Shown here: positions 1 to 8,883 of the stretch, piece after piece
Numbering within the stretch: the first letter of the stretch is position 1
Layout of the letters: every line of letters starts with the position of its first letter
Notes under the pieces: generated by a model
Databases searched by the model: none
What the model saw: the letters and a program-made list of their open reading frames with translations, nothing else
Told to the model about the DNA's origin: nothing
Position numbers and translations under genes: made by a program
NCBI GenBank assembly: GCA_964019425.1
Contig: OZ025786.1
Coordinates: 992,001-1,056,000, forward strand
Direction of reading: 5' to 3'
DNA: 64,000 nucleotides
Source of the DNA: Flectonema sp. DT1601
Taxonomy: Eukaryota > Euglenozoa > Diplonemea > Diplonemida > Diplonemidae

Positions 1-360
1 ACTCCACCCTCAACGAATCCTCATGATCGCAGAAGAATCTTTTTAGATGACGATTGCTAAGTTCTAGTTTCTATTAGTATTAAATTATTTGTATTATTTT
101 GTCGATATGTTTATGTCTGTCCGATCATAACGTCAATCAGATTAATTGTTAATTGTAATTGGTTTGAGCGCTTATCAAAAAAAAAAAAAAGCGAACTCCA
201 ACCTCAACGAACTTTCATGATCGCAGAAGAATCTTTTTAGATGACGATTGCTAAGTTCTAGTTTCTATTAGTATTTATTTATTTGTATTATTTTGTCGAT
301 ATGTTTATGTCCGTCAGATCATAACGTTAATCAGATTAATTGTCAACTGTTAATTGTAAA
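1..360. repeat. Tandem repeat of about 194 bp, two copies
   Basis: The stretch 1-174 returns almost unchanged at 195-360. Both copies share the words CATGATCGCAGAAGAATC, GACGATTGCTAAGTTCTAG and GTCGATATGTTTATGTC. They are separated by a poly-A run. Copy 1 may begin outside the window. No open frame of note runs through it. It could be a satellite unit or the end repeat of a mobile element; the sequence does not decide. Confidence 0.85.
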
Positions 361-541
361 TGGTCTAAACCCCAATCCAAGTTCCCAAGGCTTGGCATAG
401 ATTTGAGTGACGCCTTACTGGCCTCCTCATCCTCTATGAGTGGTGAGGGGGCCAGCAATGGTTTTTTTTTTTTTTCTCTTATTTCTTTTTTTTCTTTTTC
501 TTTTACTCTAATATGAAATATTTTTGAACAAAATGTGATTA

Positions 542-573
<32 letters not shown>

Positions 574-701
574 TGTAAATGAATAATAAAAAAAAAAAAA
601 AAAAAAACATGCCTTGGGAATACAACCAAAGCCCCAATTAATCGGTCCTTTCTTTTTTCCTTCTTGTCAAGTGATCGCTCCACTCGTCGATCACCAAAAC
701 C

Positions 702-1121
702 GATTGTATTTATATCTGTTCTTTTCTCAACGATCGGCTATACCGATCATTTTTTTTAAAAATAATTGTTTTCTTCTTCTCGACGACCAGATCCAATTGA
801 TCGACCTTTTCTTTTTTTTTCCTTTATTCCTTCCATCCCTCCCGCTCCCCTTATTTTAATAAAAACAAGATCAGCTCAGCTTGATCGTTAAACTTTTTTT
901 ATTTATTTATTTTTTTTTTTTTTTATTTAAACTGATTGTATTTATATCTGGTTATTTTTCTCAACGATCGGCTATGCCGATCGACCTTTAAAATAATTGT
1001 CTTCTTCTTCTCGACGACCAGATCCAATTGATCGACCTTTTCTTTTTTTTTCCTTTATTCCTTCCATCCCTCCCGCTCCCCTTATTTTAATAAAAACAAG
1101 ATCAGCTCAGCTTGATCGTTA
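702..1121. repeat. Tandem duplication, copies 702-890 and 934-1121
   Basis: Two copies about 232 bp apart share a near-identical core of some 190 bp, including CGACGACCAGATCCAATTGA and TCCCTCCCGCTCCCC. Each copy contains a small palindrome, GATCGGC-TAT-GCCGATC in the second copy and a weaker version in the first. Both end in CAGCTTGATCGTT and are followed by ATTT-type microsatellites. The short open frames here are by-products of the pyrimidine-rich sequence. Confidence 0.85.
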
Positions 1122-1159
1122 TTTATTTATTTATTTATTTATATTTTTTTTTTTTTTGT

Positions 1160-2035
1160 TGGTCCTAGTCAAGACCTTAAACTGACTAATCGGTCTTAAC
1201 TTTAACTAAGTGAATGAACCCTTTCCGTTTTCCTTTTCCCTTTATTACTCTCTATCTGGTCTGTTATGTCATAAATCTCATTTAATTTTATCATTCATTT
1301 TAATTTTCACTGTTTCCCATCTACATTTTATTTTCAAATAGTTCCGGTCTGTCTCTGATGATAAATAAAACTGATCATGTTAACTCAATATTTTTTTTTT
1401 ATTATGTGCAAGAGATACCAACACGCAAGAGATACCAACGCACATACGAGATACCAGCACTTCCGAGATACCGACACACAAGAGATACCAAGACACTTAA
1501 GATACCAGCAAGGACAGTGAGAGGTAGAATGAACTCTCCTCCTTGCGTCCGATCCTGATTATTTTTTGTTGAATTGGTAGTGTTACCTCATTTTGCTACT
1601 CTCGTATCTGTGTTGTGTTAACTCATGTAAGTGATCTTAACTCCTGTTAAATAAAAAAAAAAAAATTTCAAAAAAAAAGAAATTAAAAAAGAAGAATTTC
1701 AAATGAAGTTATATCAACCCCTGCCACCCATTATGATCAATTCCGCTTGTTTTTTTTTTTCTTTTTTTTTTTTCTTCTTTCTTTTCTTCAAATATAAAAA
1801 AAAATTAAAAAAATATAAAAGATGAAACAATGTTATCATTGTTTTTTTTATCGATCGACTATGTCGATTACTTCCAGTTTTCCGTCCTGGTCAAGACGCT
1901 AAACTGATTGTTTTTTTTTTTTTTTTTAAAAAATTAATAAAAAGAATATAAAAAAAAAAAAAAAAAAGAATAAACAATGTTATCATTGTTTTTTTTTATC
2001 GTTCGACTTTGTCGACTAATTTCTATTTTCCGTTT
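1160..2035. repeat. Dispersed short repeat copies with palindromes
   Basis: The word GTCAAGAC(C/G)(C/T)TAAACTGA occurs near 1168 and again near 1890. A second unit, AACAATGTTATCATTG followed by poly-T and a CGATCGACTATGTCGAT-like palindrome, occurs at about 1825-1880 and again at 1972-2020. The palindromes resemble those in the 702-1121 duplication, so the whole left end looks built from one repeat family. Confidence 0.6.
1412..1513. repeat. Minisatellite, six units of about 17 bp
   Basis: The unit GAGATACCA plus a variable ACAC-rich tail starts at about 1412, 1429, 1448, 1465, 1482 and 1499, a spacing of 17 or 19 bp. A 66-codon frame runs through it on the plus strand, but it has no other coding character. 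Confidence 0.85.
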
Positions 2036-2064
2036 CTTTTCTTTAAATAATAAATAAAAAGAAT

Positions 2065-2692
2065 TTAAATTTCACGTTTTTCTTGGTCGAGGATGAACTC
2101 TTCCCTTGATTTCTGTTTGCGGGGTAAATTCCGCTTTGTTTCTTCAAAGAAACTGCTACATATTTGATAAACCGTTTTGAGTAGTTTATCAAGTTGGTCG
2201 GCAGGTTTTAAAGAGTTTTCTGTTTCGACGGTGAAAGTTTGGAGTTTTTCTGCAGCAGGAACGTCGATGTCCTTCCATTCAGTTCCAAAAGATCGGAATT
2301 TGAGACGAGACGGGTGTAACGGGGTAAAAGTGGGTGTTGTAGAGTTACAAGGAACGAAAACTGTTTGTGAAGTTTTAAAATCTACAGATTCTCCTACAAA
2401 GGGAGGTTCCAGGTCTGAATTATTCCCTGTGAGGGGAGACAGAGGTGTACCTTTACATGTACCGTTAGCACAGTGTTTCGCTCTCGTAGCGATACTTTTG
2501 AAAAGCTTACCAAGGTGAGTGGTAACAATCTTTAACTTGGGAGTGGGTAGATGGGGGAAAACGTGACTTATAGTCCTTAAATTCTTTACTAAACTTACAG
2601 TTACGTCTAAAGTGCGCAACTGGACCTTGAGGTTGTGTTCGCATCGCATGCATGATCTCTTCAAACCGCTCAAGGGTGCTAGTTGTATTCAT
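2065..2692 (-). CDS. Minus-strand gene or gene remnant, product unknown
   Basis: This is the only substantial coding candidate on the minus strand. One frame starts with ATG at 2692 and covers the N-terminal 61 codons (MNTTSTLERFEEIMHAMR..., with a basic HFRRNCKFSKEFKDYKSRF patch). A second, overlapping frame covers 2065-2673, and its C-terminal half reads like normal protein (EWKDIDVPAAEKLQTF, ETKRNLPRKQKSREEFILDQ) to a TAG at 2065-2067. On the minus strand a pyrimidine-rich tract ending in CTTCAG lies about 24 nt before the ATG, like the acceptors of the plus-strand genes. Because the coding signal is split between two frames, the gene is either spliced or decayed. I do not recognise the family. 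The repeat block beside it allows a mobile-element origin. Confidence 0.4.
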
Positions 2693-3008
2693 TGTTAGTC
2701 TATGGGTTTATGTAGGCTGAAGTTGGGTAGAAACCATAAAGCCGCCCCAATTGTACCCACAGTCAGTGTAAATATAACCATTTTGCATGAGAAAATATGG
2801 AATTTTGGAACTGGCGATGAGTAAAGTGGGATCCCAGACACGGATTTCAATTTTTCGAGTATAGAACATCGTAGGAAAAGTGATCAGAATATGTTCCAGG
2901 TGCTGCCAGTTACCTTTGGCCTAAATAGTCCTGTACTTTTGGCACATCCTCATTTATTAATTTAATACTTGTTGAATTTATATTACTTTTTCTGTTTTTT
3001 TACAACAG
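2693..3008. promoter_or_regulatory. Divergent strand-switch region (inferred)
   Basis: The minus-strand unit reads leftward from 2692, and all later genes read rightward from an acceptor at 3008. In organisms with polycistronic transcription such divergent switches are where RNA polymerase II starts in both directions. The 316 bp show no long homopolymer runs and no open frame of note, unlike the spacers further right. No TATA box or other promoter element can be claimed by eye. Confidence 0.35.
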
Positions 3009-3049
3009 GCTCTCGAAACCACTACGGGATTAAATAAATAAAACAAAAT

Positions 3050-4363
3050 ATGTCTGCCCATACACAAGTCGCAGCCTACAATATGATTTGTAAGGATTTG
3101 GAAGTCCCTCCAGACCCGACAGTTATCGGAACGTTGAAGACAAATAGCTCTTATCTGAAAGTAGGAAAGACTCAACCTCATCATGCAGAAGGGAGGTATT
3201 TAGCCCTCGTGGAATTACTTTTATACCAATGTGAGGGAAGTACTCATGAAGATGAAGGGACCAGGAGAGTTCTTGAAAATTTCAGAAAAAGAAGAGCTCG
3301 TTCTGCCTCTGTGACTGGTTCTGACATACACATGACACCCATCACCCATCTTGATCTGTCTGGATATGGAACCGCTGCAGGTGCAAATGGTGGTGGATTA
3401 CTCAGAGTTTTATTATCTGTAGATCGTCACCTCACCACTCTCGAAATCCACAATTCAGATCTGAACGCTCACAGCGCAGAAACCATGTCTGAAGGACTCC
3501 TGAAGAATAGAACTTTAAAAACATTAATTTTAGAAGGAAATCCTTTGGGGATGGAGGGAGCTGTTGCTCTAGCAAACAACCTTCCGGATGACACTAATTT
3601 GATGACGTTAGACATCACAAATACGCAGGCTAGTTTTAAAGGAGTGCAACAACTTACAGCGAGAGTTACGGAAATCAACGCACTGAGAGCCACTCAATCG
3701 AAACCGTTATTGAAATGTTTGACTGAGAGAAACTTTTGCCTTGAAGAACTCGCAAACAGTATCAGCCATGGGATTGCTTCTGTTGCAGCTATTTTTGGAG
3801 CTTCACTGCTACTCCCGAAAGCTAGTCAAAAGGGAGAGAGAGAATTTCTTGCGTGTTTTGTATTCATCGCAGCGATGCTAACCTGTTATGTGTCCTCAAC
3901 ATTATATCACAGTATGTTTATGTTAAAGCGAACACAGAAGGTATTCAAAATTTTAGATCACTCGGCAATATATCTTCTGATTGCGGGAACGTATACTCCC
4001 GTAGTTCTAATTCAGCTTTATCACATACCTGAGTGTAATATGTTATTAGTCTTTCAATGGGTTATTGCTTTCTTAGGGATAACAATGAGGGCACTTGCAC
4101 CTGAAGAAAGTAAATTCATTGATCGTTTGCAGCTATTTTTGTTTGTTGCGATGGGATGGTCAGCACTTACAGTCGTTCCCCACATGCTTGCTTTGGATTC
4201 ATTCTTCAGGAATGGTATTATATATGGAGGTATTTCATACACGGTTGGCATTATCTTCTTCATAAGGGGTGAGGTGTGGCCTATGTACCACGCCATTTGG
4301 CACTTATTTACCATTGTTGGAGGACTTTGTCACTTCTTAGTCATTTATAGTTCGGTTTCTTAA
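3050..4363 (+). CDS. LRR-containing PAQR / hemolysin III family membrane protein
   Basis: A 437-aa protein, one exon. Residues about 95-215 hold ribonuclease-inhibitor-type leucine-rich repeats (ITHLDLSGYG, LTTLEIHNSDL, LKTLILEGNPLGMEGA, LMTLDITNTQ). Residues about 230-437 form a complete hemolysin III / PAQR domain with about seven membrane helices and the family's conserved polar residues: EELANSISHG, SSTLYHS, DHSAIYLLIAGTYTP and the final HAIWHLF...H motif. Eukaryotic members include adiponectin/progestin receptors and Golgi or ER proteins; the conserved His and Asp residues bind zinc and some members hydrolyse ceramide-type lipids. The exact substrate cannot be read here. A pyrimidine-rich acceptor ends at 3008, leaving a 41-nt 5' leader. 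The LRR fusion is unusual, since most PAQR proteins have only a short N-terminal tail. Confidence 0.85.
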   Translation: MSAHTQVAAYNMICKDLEVPPDPTVIGTLKTNSSYLKVGKTQPHHAEGRYLALVELLLYQCEGSTHEDEGTRRVLENFRKRRARSASVTGSDIHMTPITHLDLSGYGTAAGANGGGLLRVLLSVDRHLTTLEIHNSDLNAHSAETMSEGLLKNRTLKTLILEGNPLGMEGAVALANNLPDDTNLMTLDITNTQASFKGVQQLTARVTEINALRATQSKPLLKCLTERNFCLEELANSISHGIASVAAIFGASLLLPKASQKGEREFLACFVFIAAMLTCYVSSTLYHSMFMLKRTQKVFKILDHSAIYLLIAGTYTPVVLIQLYHIPECNMLLVFQWVIAFLGITMRALAPEESKFIDRLQLFLFVAMGWSALTVVPHMLALDSFFRNGIIYGGISYTVGIIFFIRGEVWPMYHAIWHLFTIVGGLCHFLVIYSSVS

Positions 4364-5932
4364 GATTACAGACTGCAGTTTGTGACGTTATTTTTTATTT
4401 TCTTTAATATATACTGAACAACTTTTTGCATGAGAGGGATAAACATAATGTTGGGCAGCACTTGTAATCCTTTGTAGGCTCTTACAGTTTGACTGGATTG
4501 CGGTTTAACAAGAAAAAATAAATTTCTGTTTCATGACGAATTCCATCTAACCTAATGGTATATTATTGTTGCGTAGTATGTGGGGAGTTTAATGTTTTTA
4601 AAAGAATAATTTCTACCCTCTTTTTGTATTAGAATTGTGACCTGTGTCTTGCTAATGTCTTTGTCATTGCTAGTTGGCTTTCACTGATATTTATATTGGG
4701 GGTGTTAAATGGTAAAAGAAATAACCATGTTGACGTAGTCCCTTTGCTGAGAAGGGCAAACGCGATGAGTAGGACAGTCCTGACACAGTGTCCCTGTCCC
4801 CCTTGCTTTCTTCGCTGAAGGGGGCTGGGTAAGGGGAATGTCCGAAGAAACCTTTTTTAATTTTAGCCCGAAGCCAACTTGTTTGTTATCTTACGAATTT
4901 TTGCATTTGATTTTTTTTGATTGACTGATAATAATTAATATTAACTATTTGATACTGGGGATCGCCTACACTGTAATGCATTACCTTTATTGACTAAATC
5001 CTTAAGAGTTGGTGTAGTGATGATAAATATTCGTATTGTCTTTTTTATTATTATTTGAGATCTTCCTGATCTCGGAAGCTACATCTTATTCTTCACTCGC
5101 GGAGGGTAACTATTGCTGGGAGATCTGTTTTCTTTCGTGTGTTGTAAGGTATAATGAGACTGTCTGCTTGCTGAACAGATTCCGTTTTCGCTTTTGGTGC
5201 AAATGTGTGTCTCGAGGAATGCTTTAAATTATGTGCGTTTTTTACTAGTTTTTCACTCTTTTTTTCTCCCTCTGGTTTTCTTTTGGCAACCTCAAAGGAA
5301 GCCGTTTTCTCTAAGAAGAAGCCATGCTTTTTTTTTGCATCCTTGTTGATTGCGAAAAAAGTAAAACAAACGTTTTATGTGTTCGTAAAGTGTTTTTTTG
5401 CTAGCGGCCCTATACAATTATACTTTTAGCCCAGTTTGCATCACTATACACGGGTGATCGAACAAGATTAAAGGCTCAATGCTACTTTTGTGACACTGAC
5501 ATTTTGCCCTTCCTTGCTTACTCGTTTTGTAGAGATTGAGATTCGTCTGCGTACCTCAAAGGTTTTGCATTGCTTTTTTCTCTCTATTCTTCTATTTTCT
5601 TTTTTCTAAATTTGTGGATGAAGGGAAAAAAAAAAAAAAAAAAAATAATGTTGGCACAACTCACGCTGTTGCAAGGCTTACTGATAAAAAACTTTTTTTC
5701 GATAGTTGTTTGATTTTTGTTGTTTATTAAATAGAAATAAAGAAAATAAATTTATAGTCGGCACACGGTTTCTGACGCTGACACTCGGCACACGGACTGG
5801 TGTGACCTTCCTAATCAGACACTTGGGGAGAAGATTCATTTTGTGAGGAATTCGTCAGATGTGTTATATTGTCTTCTTGACATGTAAAAAAGGTACTGTT
5901 CTTTTTTTTATATTTCATCACGCTTTCAACAG
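4364..5932. other. Spacer with a GC-rich structured patch
   Basis: About 1.6 kb without a credible gene. Most is T-rich 3'UTR and intergenic sequence, including a poly-A run near 5625. The exception is 4729-4860, which is much richer in GC and contains consecutive inverted repeats (listed separately). The short open frames at 5036-5730 are T-rich and look non-coding. The end of the spacer is the acceptor of the next gene (AG at 5931-5932). Confidence 0.6.
4772..4824. other. Two adjacent inverted repeats, possible structured RNA
   Basis: GGACAG at 4772-4777 pairs with CTGTCC at 4794-4799, enclosing the smaller pair GACA/TGTC. Directly after it CCCCCTT at 4798-4804 can pair with AAGGGGG at 4818-4824; the two stems overlap slightly and could be alternatives. 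The patch is unusually GC-rich for this spacer. No known RNA family is recognised. It could be part of a 3'UTR or a small RNA. Confidence 0.35.
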
Positions 5933-5951
5933 GAGATTGGAGGGTAAATAA

Positions 5952-7139
5952 ATGACCACACGGTTTTGTACTACCGCAGTGTTGGTGTTGACGGTGAACA
6001 GTCAGCCACCACTAGCTGAGCAATATGGATATCAGAGTCCTGATGGAAGTAGGACTAGTCCTGGTGGTGAAACAGTTCCTTACTATCCTGGAGTACCAAC
6101 ACCACCTCCTGCTGTGAAGTATACATCTCCTCTGTCACAGCCGCCGTCTACGTCACCTTACAGGAAGAATAGTGGAGTTGATGGGCCTTATGCGAGAGGT
6201 AATCCGAATTATGTATATCCTCCTCCTCCTGTGCCACCACCAGGTGTCGTCTTGGATACGAATGGAAATATAGTTGCCTGTAGCAGGGATGTGACAAGGT
6301 GTATTGACGGGGCATATGTCGGTAGAAATCGTGAAAACGGATGTCAATTCTTCAACTGTCCAGCAGGGTATTGGCCAGGCTACGGTGATGGAATATCACC
6401 TCCAGCGACGGCACCTCCCGTGAGAGTGCCGCAATCACCGGCAGTGAATCCGACTGTTCCAGTTGCTGGAAACCAATCGCCGTTTGTTGCTACTCCTCAG
6501 CCATTTCCTTGGAATAGAACACCAAAACCACGAACATGGTCAACTCCACAACCTACTCTTGGAGCAATAACACCTCCTGTGGCAGTTCCTACTAATATTC
6601 AAATTCCAACTAACAGACCTGTTGCAATTCCCCCACCAGTTCCAGTTGGAAATAATGGAGGAGGTAATGTTCCTTGGAACCCTCGACCTACACCACAACC
6701 AACTCAGTGGGGTTCTGGACAGTTTGTGCCACCTCCACCAAGGACACCACAACCACAAGGGGTTCCTGTTTTTAATCCAGTAGTTGTGAATCCTAGTAGT
6801 GTGAGTCCTCCTCCAACTGTTGCTGCTTCGTCTCCTCCAACAGATGATGACGATGGTAAAACAGCATTCATCATCGGTATGGTACTTCTTGTTGTGCTGA
6901 TCTTGTTGGGAATCTTTGCTGCTGTATATTTATGCATGAAAGCAAAATCTGAACAAAAGAAAAAAACTGCTGAAAAGCAAGCAGAGCGGGAACGACAAAT
7001 ATCCAAAGCGGTAACTGGCATGTCTCCTCCGCCGAATTCTAAAAGTCTTGTTGTTCATCCGCAGTTTAATTACCCTTACAATAATTATCCTGTAGCTCAG
7101 CCTGGGATGAAACACCCTCCGTACGATTATGGGTACTAG
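5952..7139 (+). CDS. Proline-rich type I membrane protein, unknown function
   Basis: A 395-aa protein, one exon, acceptor AG at 5931-5932 and a 19-nt leader. A short hydrophobic N-terminus (AVLVLTV) may be a weak signal peptide. Residues about 20-300 are dominated by Pro, Thr, Gly and Ser. Embedded at about 110-140 is one cysteine module of the form C-DV-C-DG-V-R-C-F-CP, a motif seen in secreted proteins of algae and bacteria. A single membrane span (IIGMVLLVVLILLGIFAAVY) lies near residues 302-325. A basic, coiled stretch follows (KAKSEQKKKTAEKQAERER), then a tyrosine- and proline-rich tail ending PPYDYGY. The layout suggests a surface protein with a stiff extracellular stalk and a cytoplasmic tail suited to docking adaptors. 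The function is unknown. Confidence 0.75.
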   Translation: MTTRFCTTAVLVLTVNSQPPLAEQYGYQSPDGSRTSPGGETVPYYPGVPTPPPAVKYTSPLSQPPSTSPYRKNSGVDGPYARGNPNYVYPPPPVPPPGVVLDTNGNIVACSRDVTRCIDGAYVGRNRENGCQFFNCPAGYWPGYGDGISPPATAPPVRVPQSPAVNPTVPVAGNQSPFVATPQPFPWNRTPKPRTWSTPQPTLGAITPPVAVPTNIQIPTNRPVAIPPPVPVGNNGGGNVPWNPRPTPQPTQWGSGQFVPPPPRTPQPQGVPVFNPVVVNPSSVSPPPTVAASSPPTDDDDGKTAFIIGMVLLVVLILLGIFAAVYLCMKAKSEQKKKTAEKQAERERQISKAVTGMSPPPNSKSLVVHPQFNYPYNNYPVAQPGMKHPPYDYGY

Positions 7140-7934
7140 GTCGGCACCTATTGTTGTTATAGTTTCACTTACAATGCTGGGTGGAACCACACCAACCGCA
7201 TGAAAATTGAGAGCGAAAAATAACAACAGCAACTTGTATTGTATTGCATCGTCGGTTCTTTCAAACTATTGTGACAATGAGGAAATAATATTCGATTTTT
7301 GAAGCTTCAGACTCACGTTGAATGCTTAATGAAGCAACTCTTTCTTCATTAGTATTTCTTTTGTTATCTCCTCTCTTCGTTTGTTTATTTCAAACAAACA
7401 ATCTATTGTATATATGAAGATAAAAAAGAATAGGAAAAAAAAAAAAAAAAAAAAAAGAATGCTTGACAACATGAGTTCTGTTCTTTTGCTTTTTCTTCTT
7501 GTCTTCCCTCTTCTTGATATTGTACCAGTTTTTGTTCCTTCAGTATGTGTTTCTATTTTTGTGAAGACGCTTGTTAAATATTTACTGAAGACAGATGTAA
7601 AACAACATGACTATTTCTTAAGGAGGTCAGGCTGATTACCACTCACAATCTATTGAAATCAAAATACTTGTGGAGCTTCGTAAGCAGAACATAACAGTCG
7701 ATCAATTGGTTCTTTTGGAGTGCGTCTGTTTGTTTACTTTTATTGATATTTCTTTCTCAGATGCAAATACTCAAGCCCTGGAGTTCACGGCTAATTGAAG
7801 TTAGGATTCAGCTTCGAGTAGGAAGCATGACAATTAGTTTACTGCTCAGGGATAATAAAGTACATATGTTCTCAACTGAAGCTGTCATTATCTGAGGTAG
7901 GTTCCTATTATTTTATTTAACATACTCATTCCAG
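7140..7934. other. Spacer, no gene seen
   Basis: 3'UTR and intergenic DNA with a poly-A run at about 7436-7456. The 84-codon frame at 7381-7635 begins in Phe/Lys-rich homopolymer sequence and has no protein-like composition. The spacer ends at the acceptor AG (7933-7934) of the next gene. Confidence 0.6.
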
Positions 7935-7955
7935 GTAGGAATACAACAAAAGAAC

Positions 7956-8234
7956 ATGACTATTGATGGAAGTTCGATTACAGAACAATCTCAAGATATG
8001 AATACAATTAGTGGATCACGGCCGAGTAGTAGGGCTCGTTGTCATCCTCAACTCACTCGGCTCGGTATGCAGCAGATTGCAACGCTTTCAATGGCTTTGA
8101 GCACACTTCAAAAATATGGTCTATCGACTGTTAAAGACGTTGATGGACTTCGAAAAGCAGCGTCAACACAAAGTCTAATTAAAGGAAAACAAAAACACAG
8201 CAGTCTTGTTGCCGTAAAGAGTCCGGTCTCTTAA
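7956..8234 (+). CDS. Small protein of 92 aa, unknown
   Basis: A short single-exon frame with mixed, protein-like codon use, unlike the homopolymer frames around it. It is preceded by the acceptor ACTCATTCCAG ending at 7934, with a 21-nt leader before the ATG. The N-terminal third is polar and probably disordered (Ser/Arg). The middle, LGMQQIATLSMALSTLQKYG, could form one amphipathic helix, and the C-terminus is basic (SLIKGKQKHSS). No family is recognised. The correctly placed acceptor and codon composition are the reasons to believe it. Confidence 0.55.
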   Translation: MTIDGSSITEQSQDMNTISGSRPSSRARCHPQLTRLGMQQIATLSMALSTLQKYGLSTVKDVDGLRKAASTQSLIKGKQKHSSLVAVKSPVS

Positions 8235-8865
8235 GGTGTCTATTGTTCTGTCTTGTGGGAAGTGATCTTCAATTTAATATATTGAAATGAAAAAAAAAAA
8301 AAAAAAAAAAAAAAAGTCTTCTCACTAGCCAGTTTATGTTACTTTTGAAGCCAATTATTTTCTCACTTTCTCTCCCTCTTGTTTTCACTTCAGCCTCCGG
8401 TTGGTAGTGTCTTCTCAGCTTTAGTGATGGATTTTAATTAATCTTGTTTTAGTTTTTCCTTTTGAGTGATTTTTTTTTTTTTTTTTTTTTTTTTGTTTCT
8501 TCTTTACAGTCAGTCTTGGTAACCTGAGGGAGCTTCATGACTTTTGGCTCCTGGACTTCTTAAAAATGACCACATTTTCTCTTTTCTTTCCATGCCACTT
8601 AGAAAGACGCAGTCTTCTGATTAGGCTTTTCCCATCTACCTTCTATTATATTCTCTCAAGTTTTTCTTTTTTCATTTTGTTTTTATTTTTGTTGTTATTG
8701 TTATTGTTTTTTTCTTTTTTTTTGAGTATTTTCAAAAAAAAAAAAAAAAAAAAATACATAAAAATTGCTCTCTTTACCACTGCATGCATTTACACGTTGG
8801 CAGTTTTTTTCCCAAGTCGATCTATTTTTTAGTGGATTTATCAAATAGGATCATTCTTTCTACAG
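8235..8865. other. Spacer, no gene seen
   Basis: Contains a poly-A run at about 8288-8314, poly-T at about 8468-8494 and another A run near 8735. The 88-codon frame 8566-8832 is Phe/Leu/Ser-rich and follows the T-rich tract, so I treat it as non-coding. It ends with CATTCTTTCTACAG, the acceptor of the next gene (AG 8864-8865). Confidence 0.6.
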
Positions 8866-8883
8866 ACCTCACAAATAATTATT

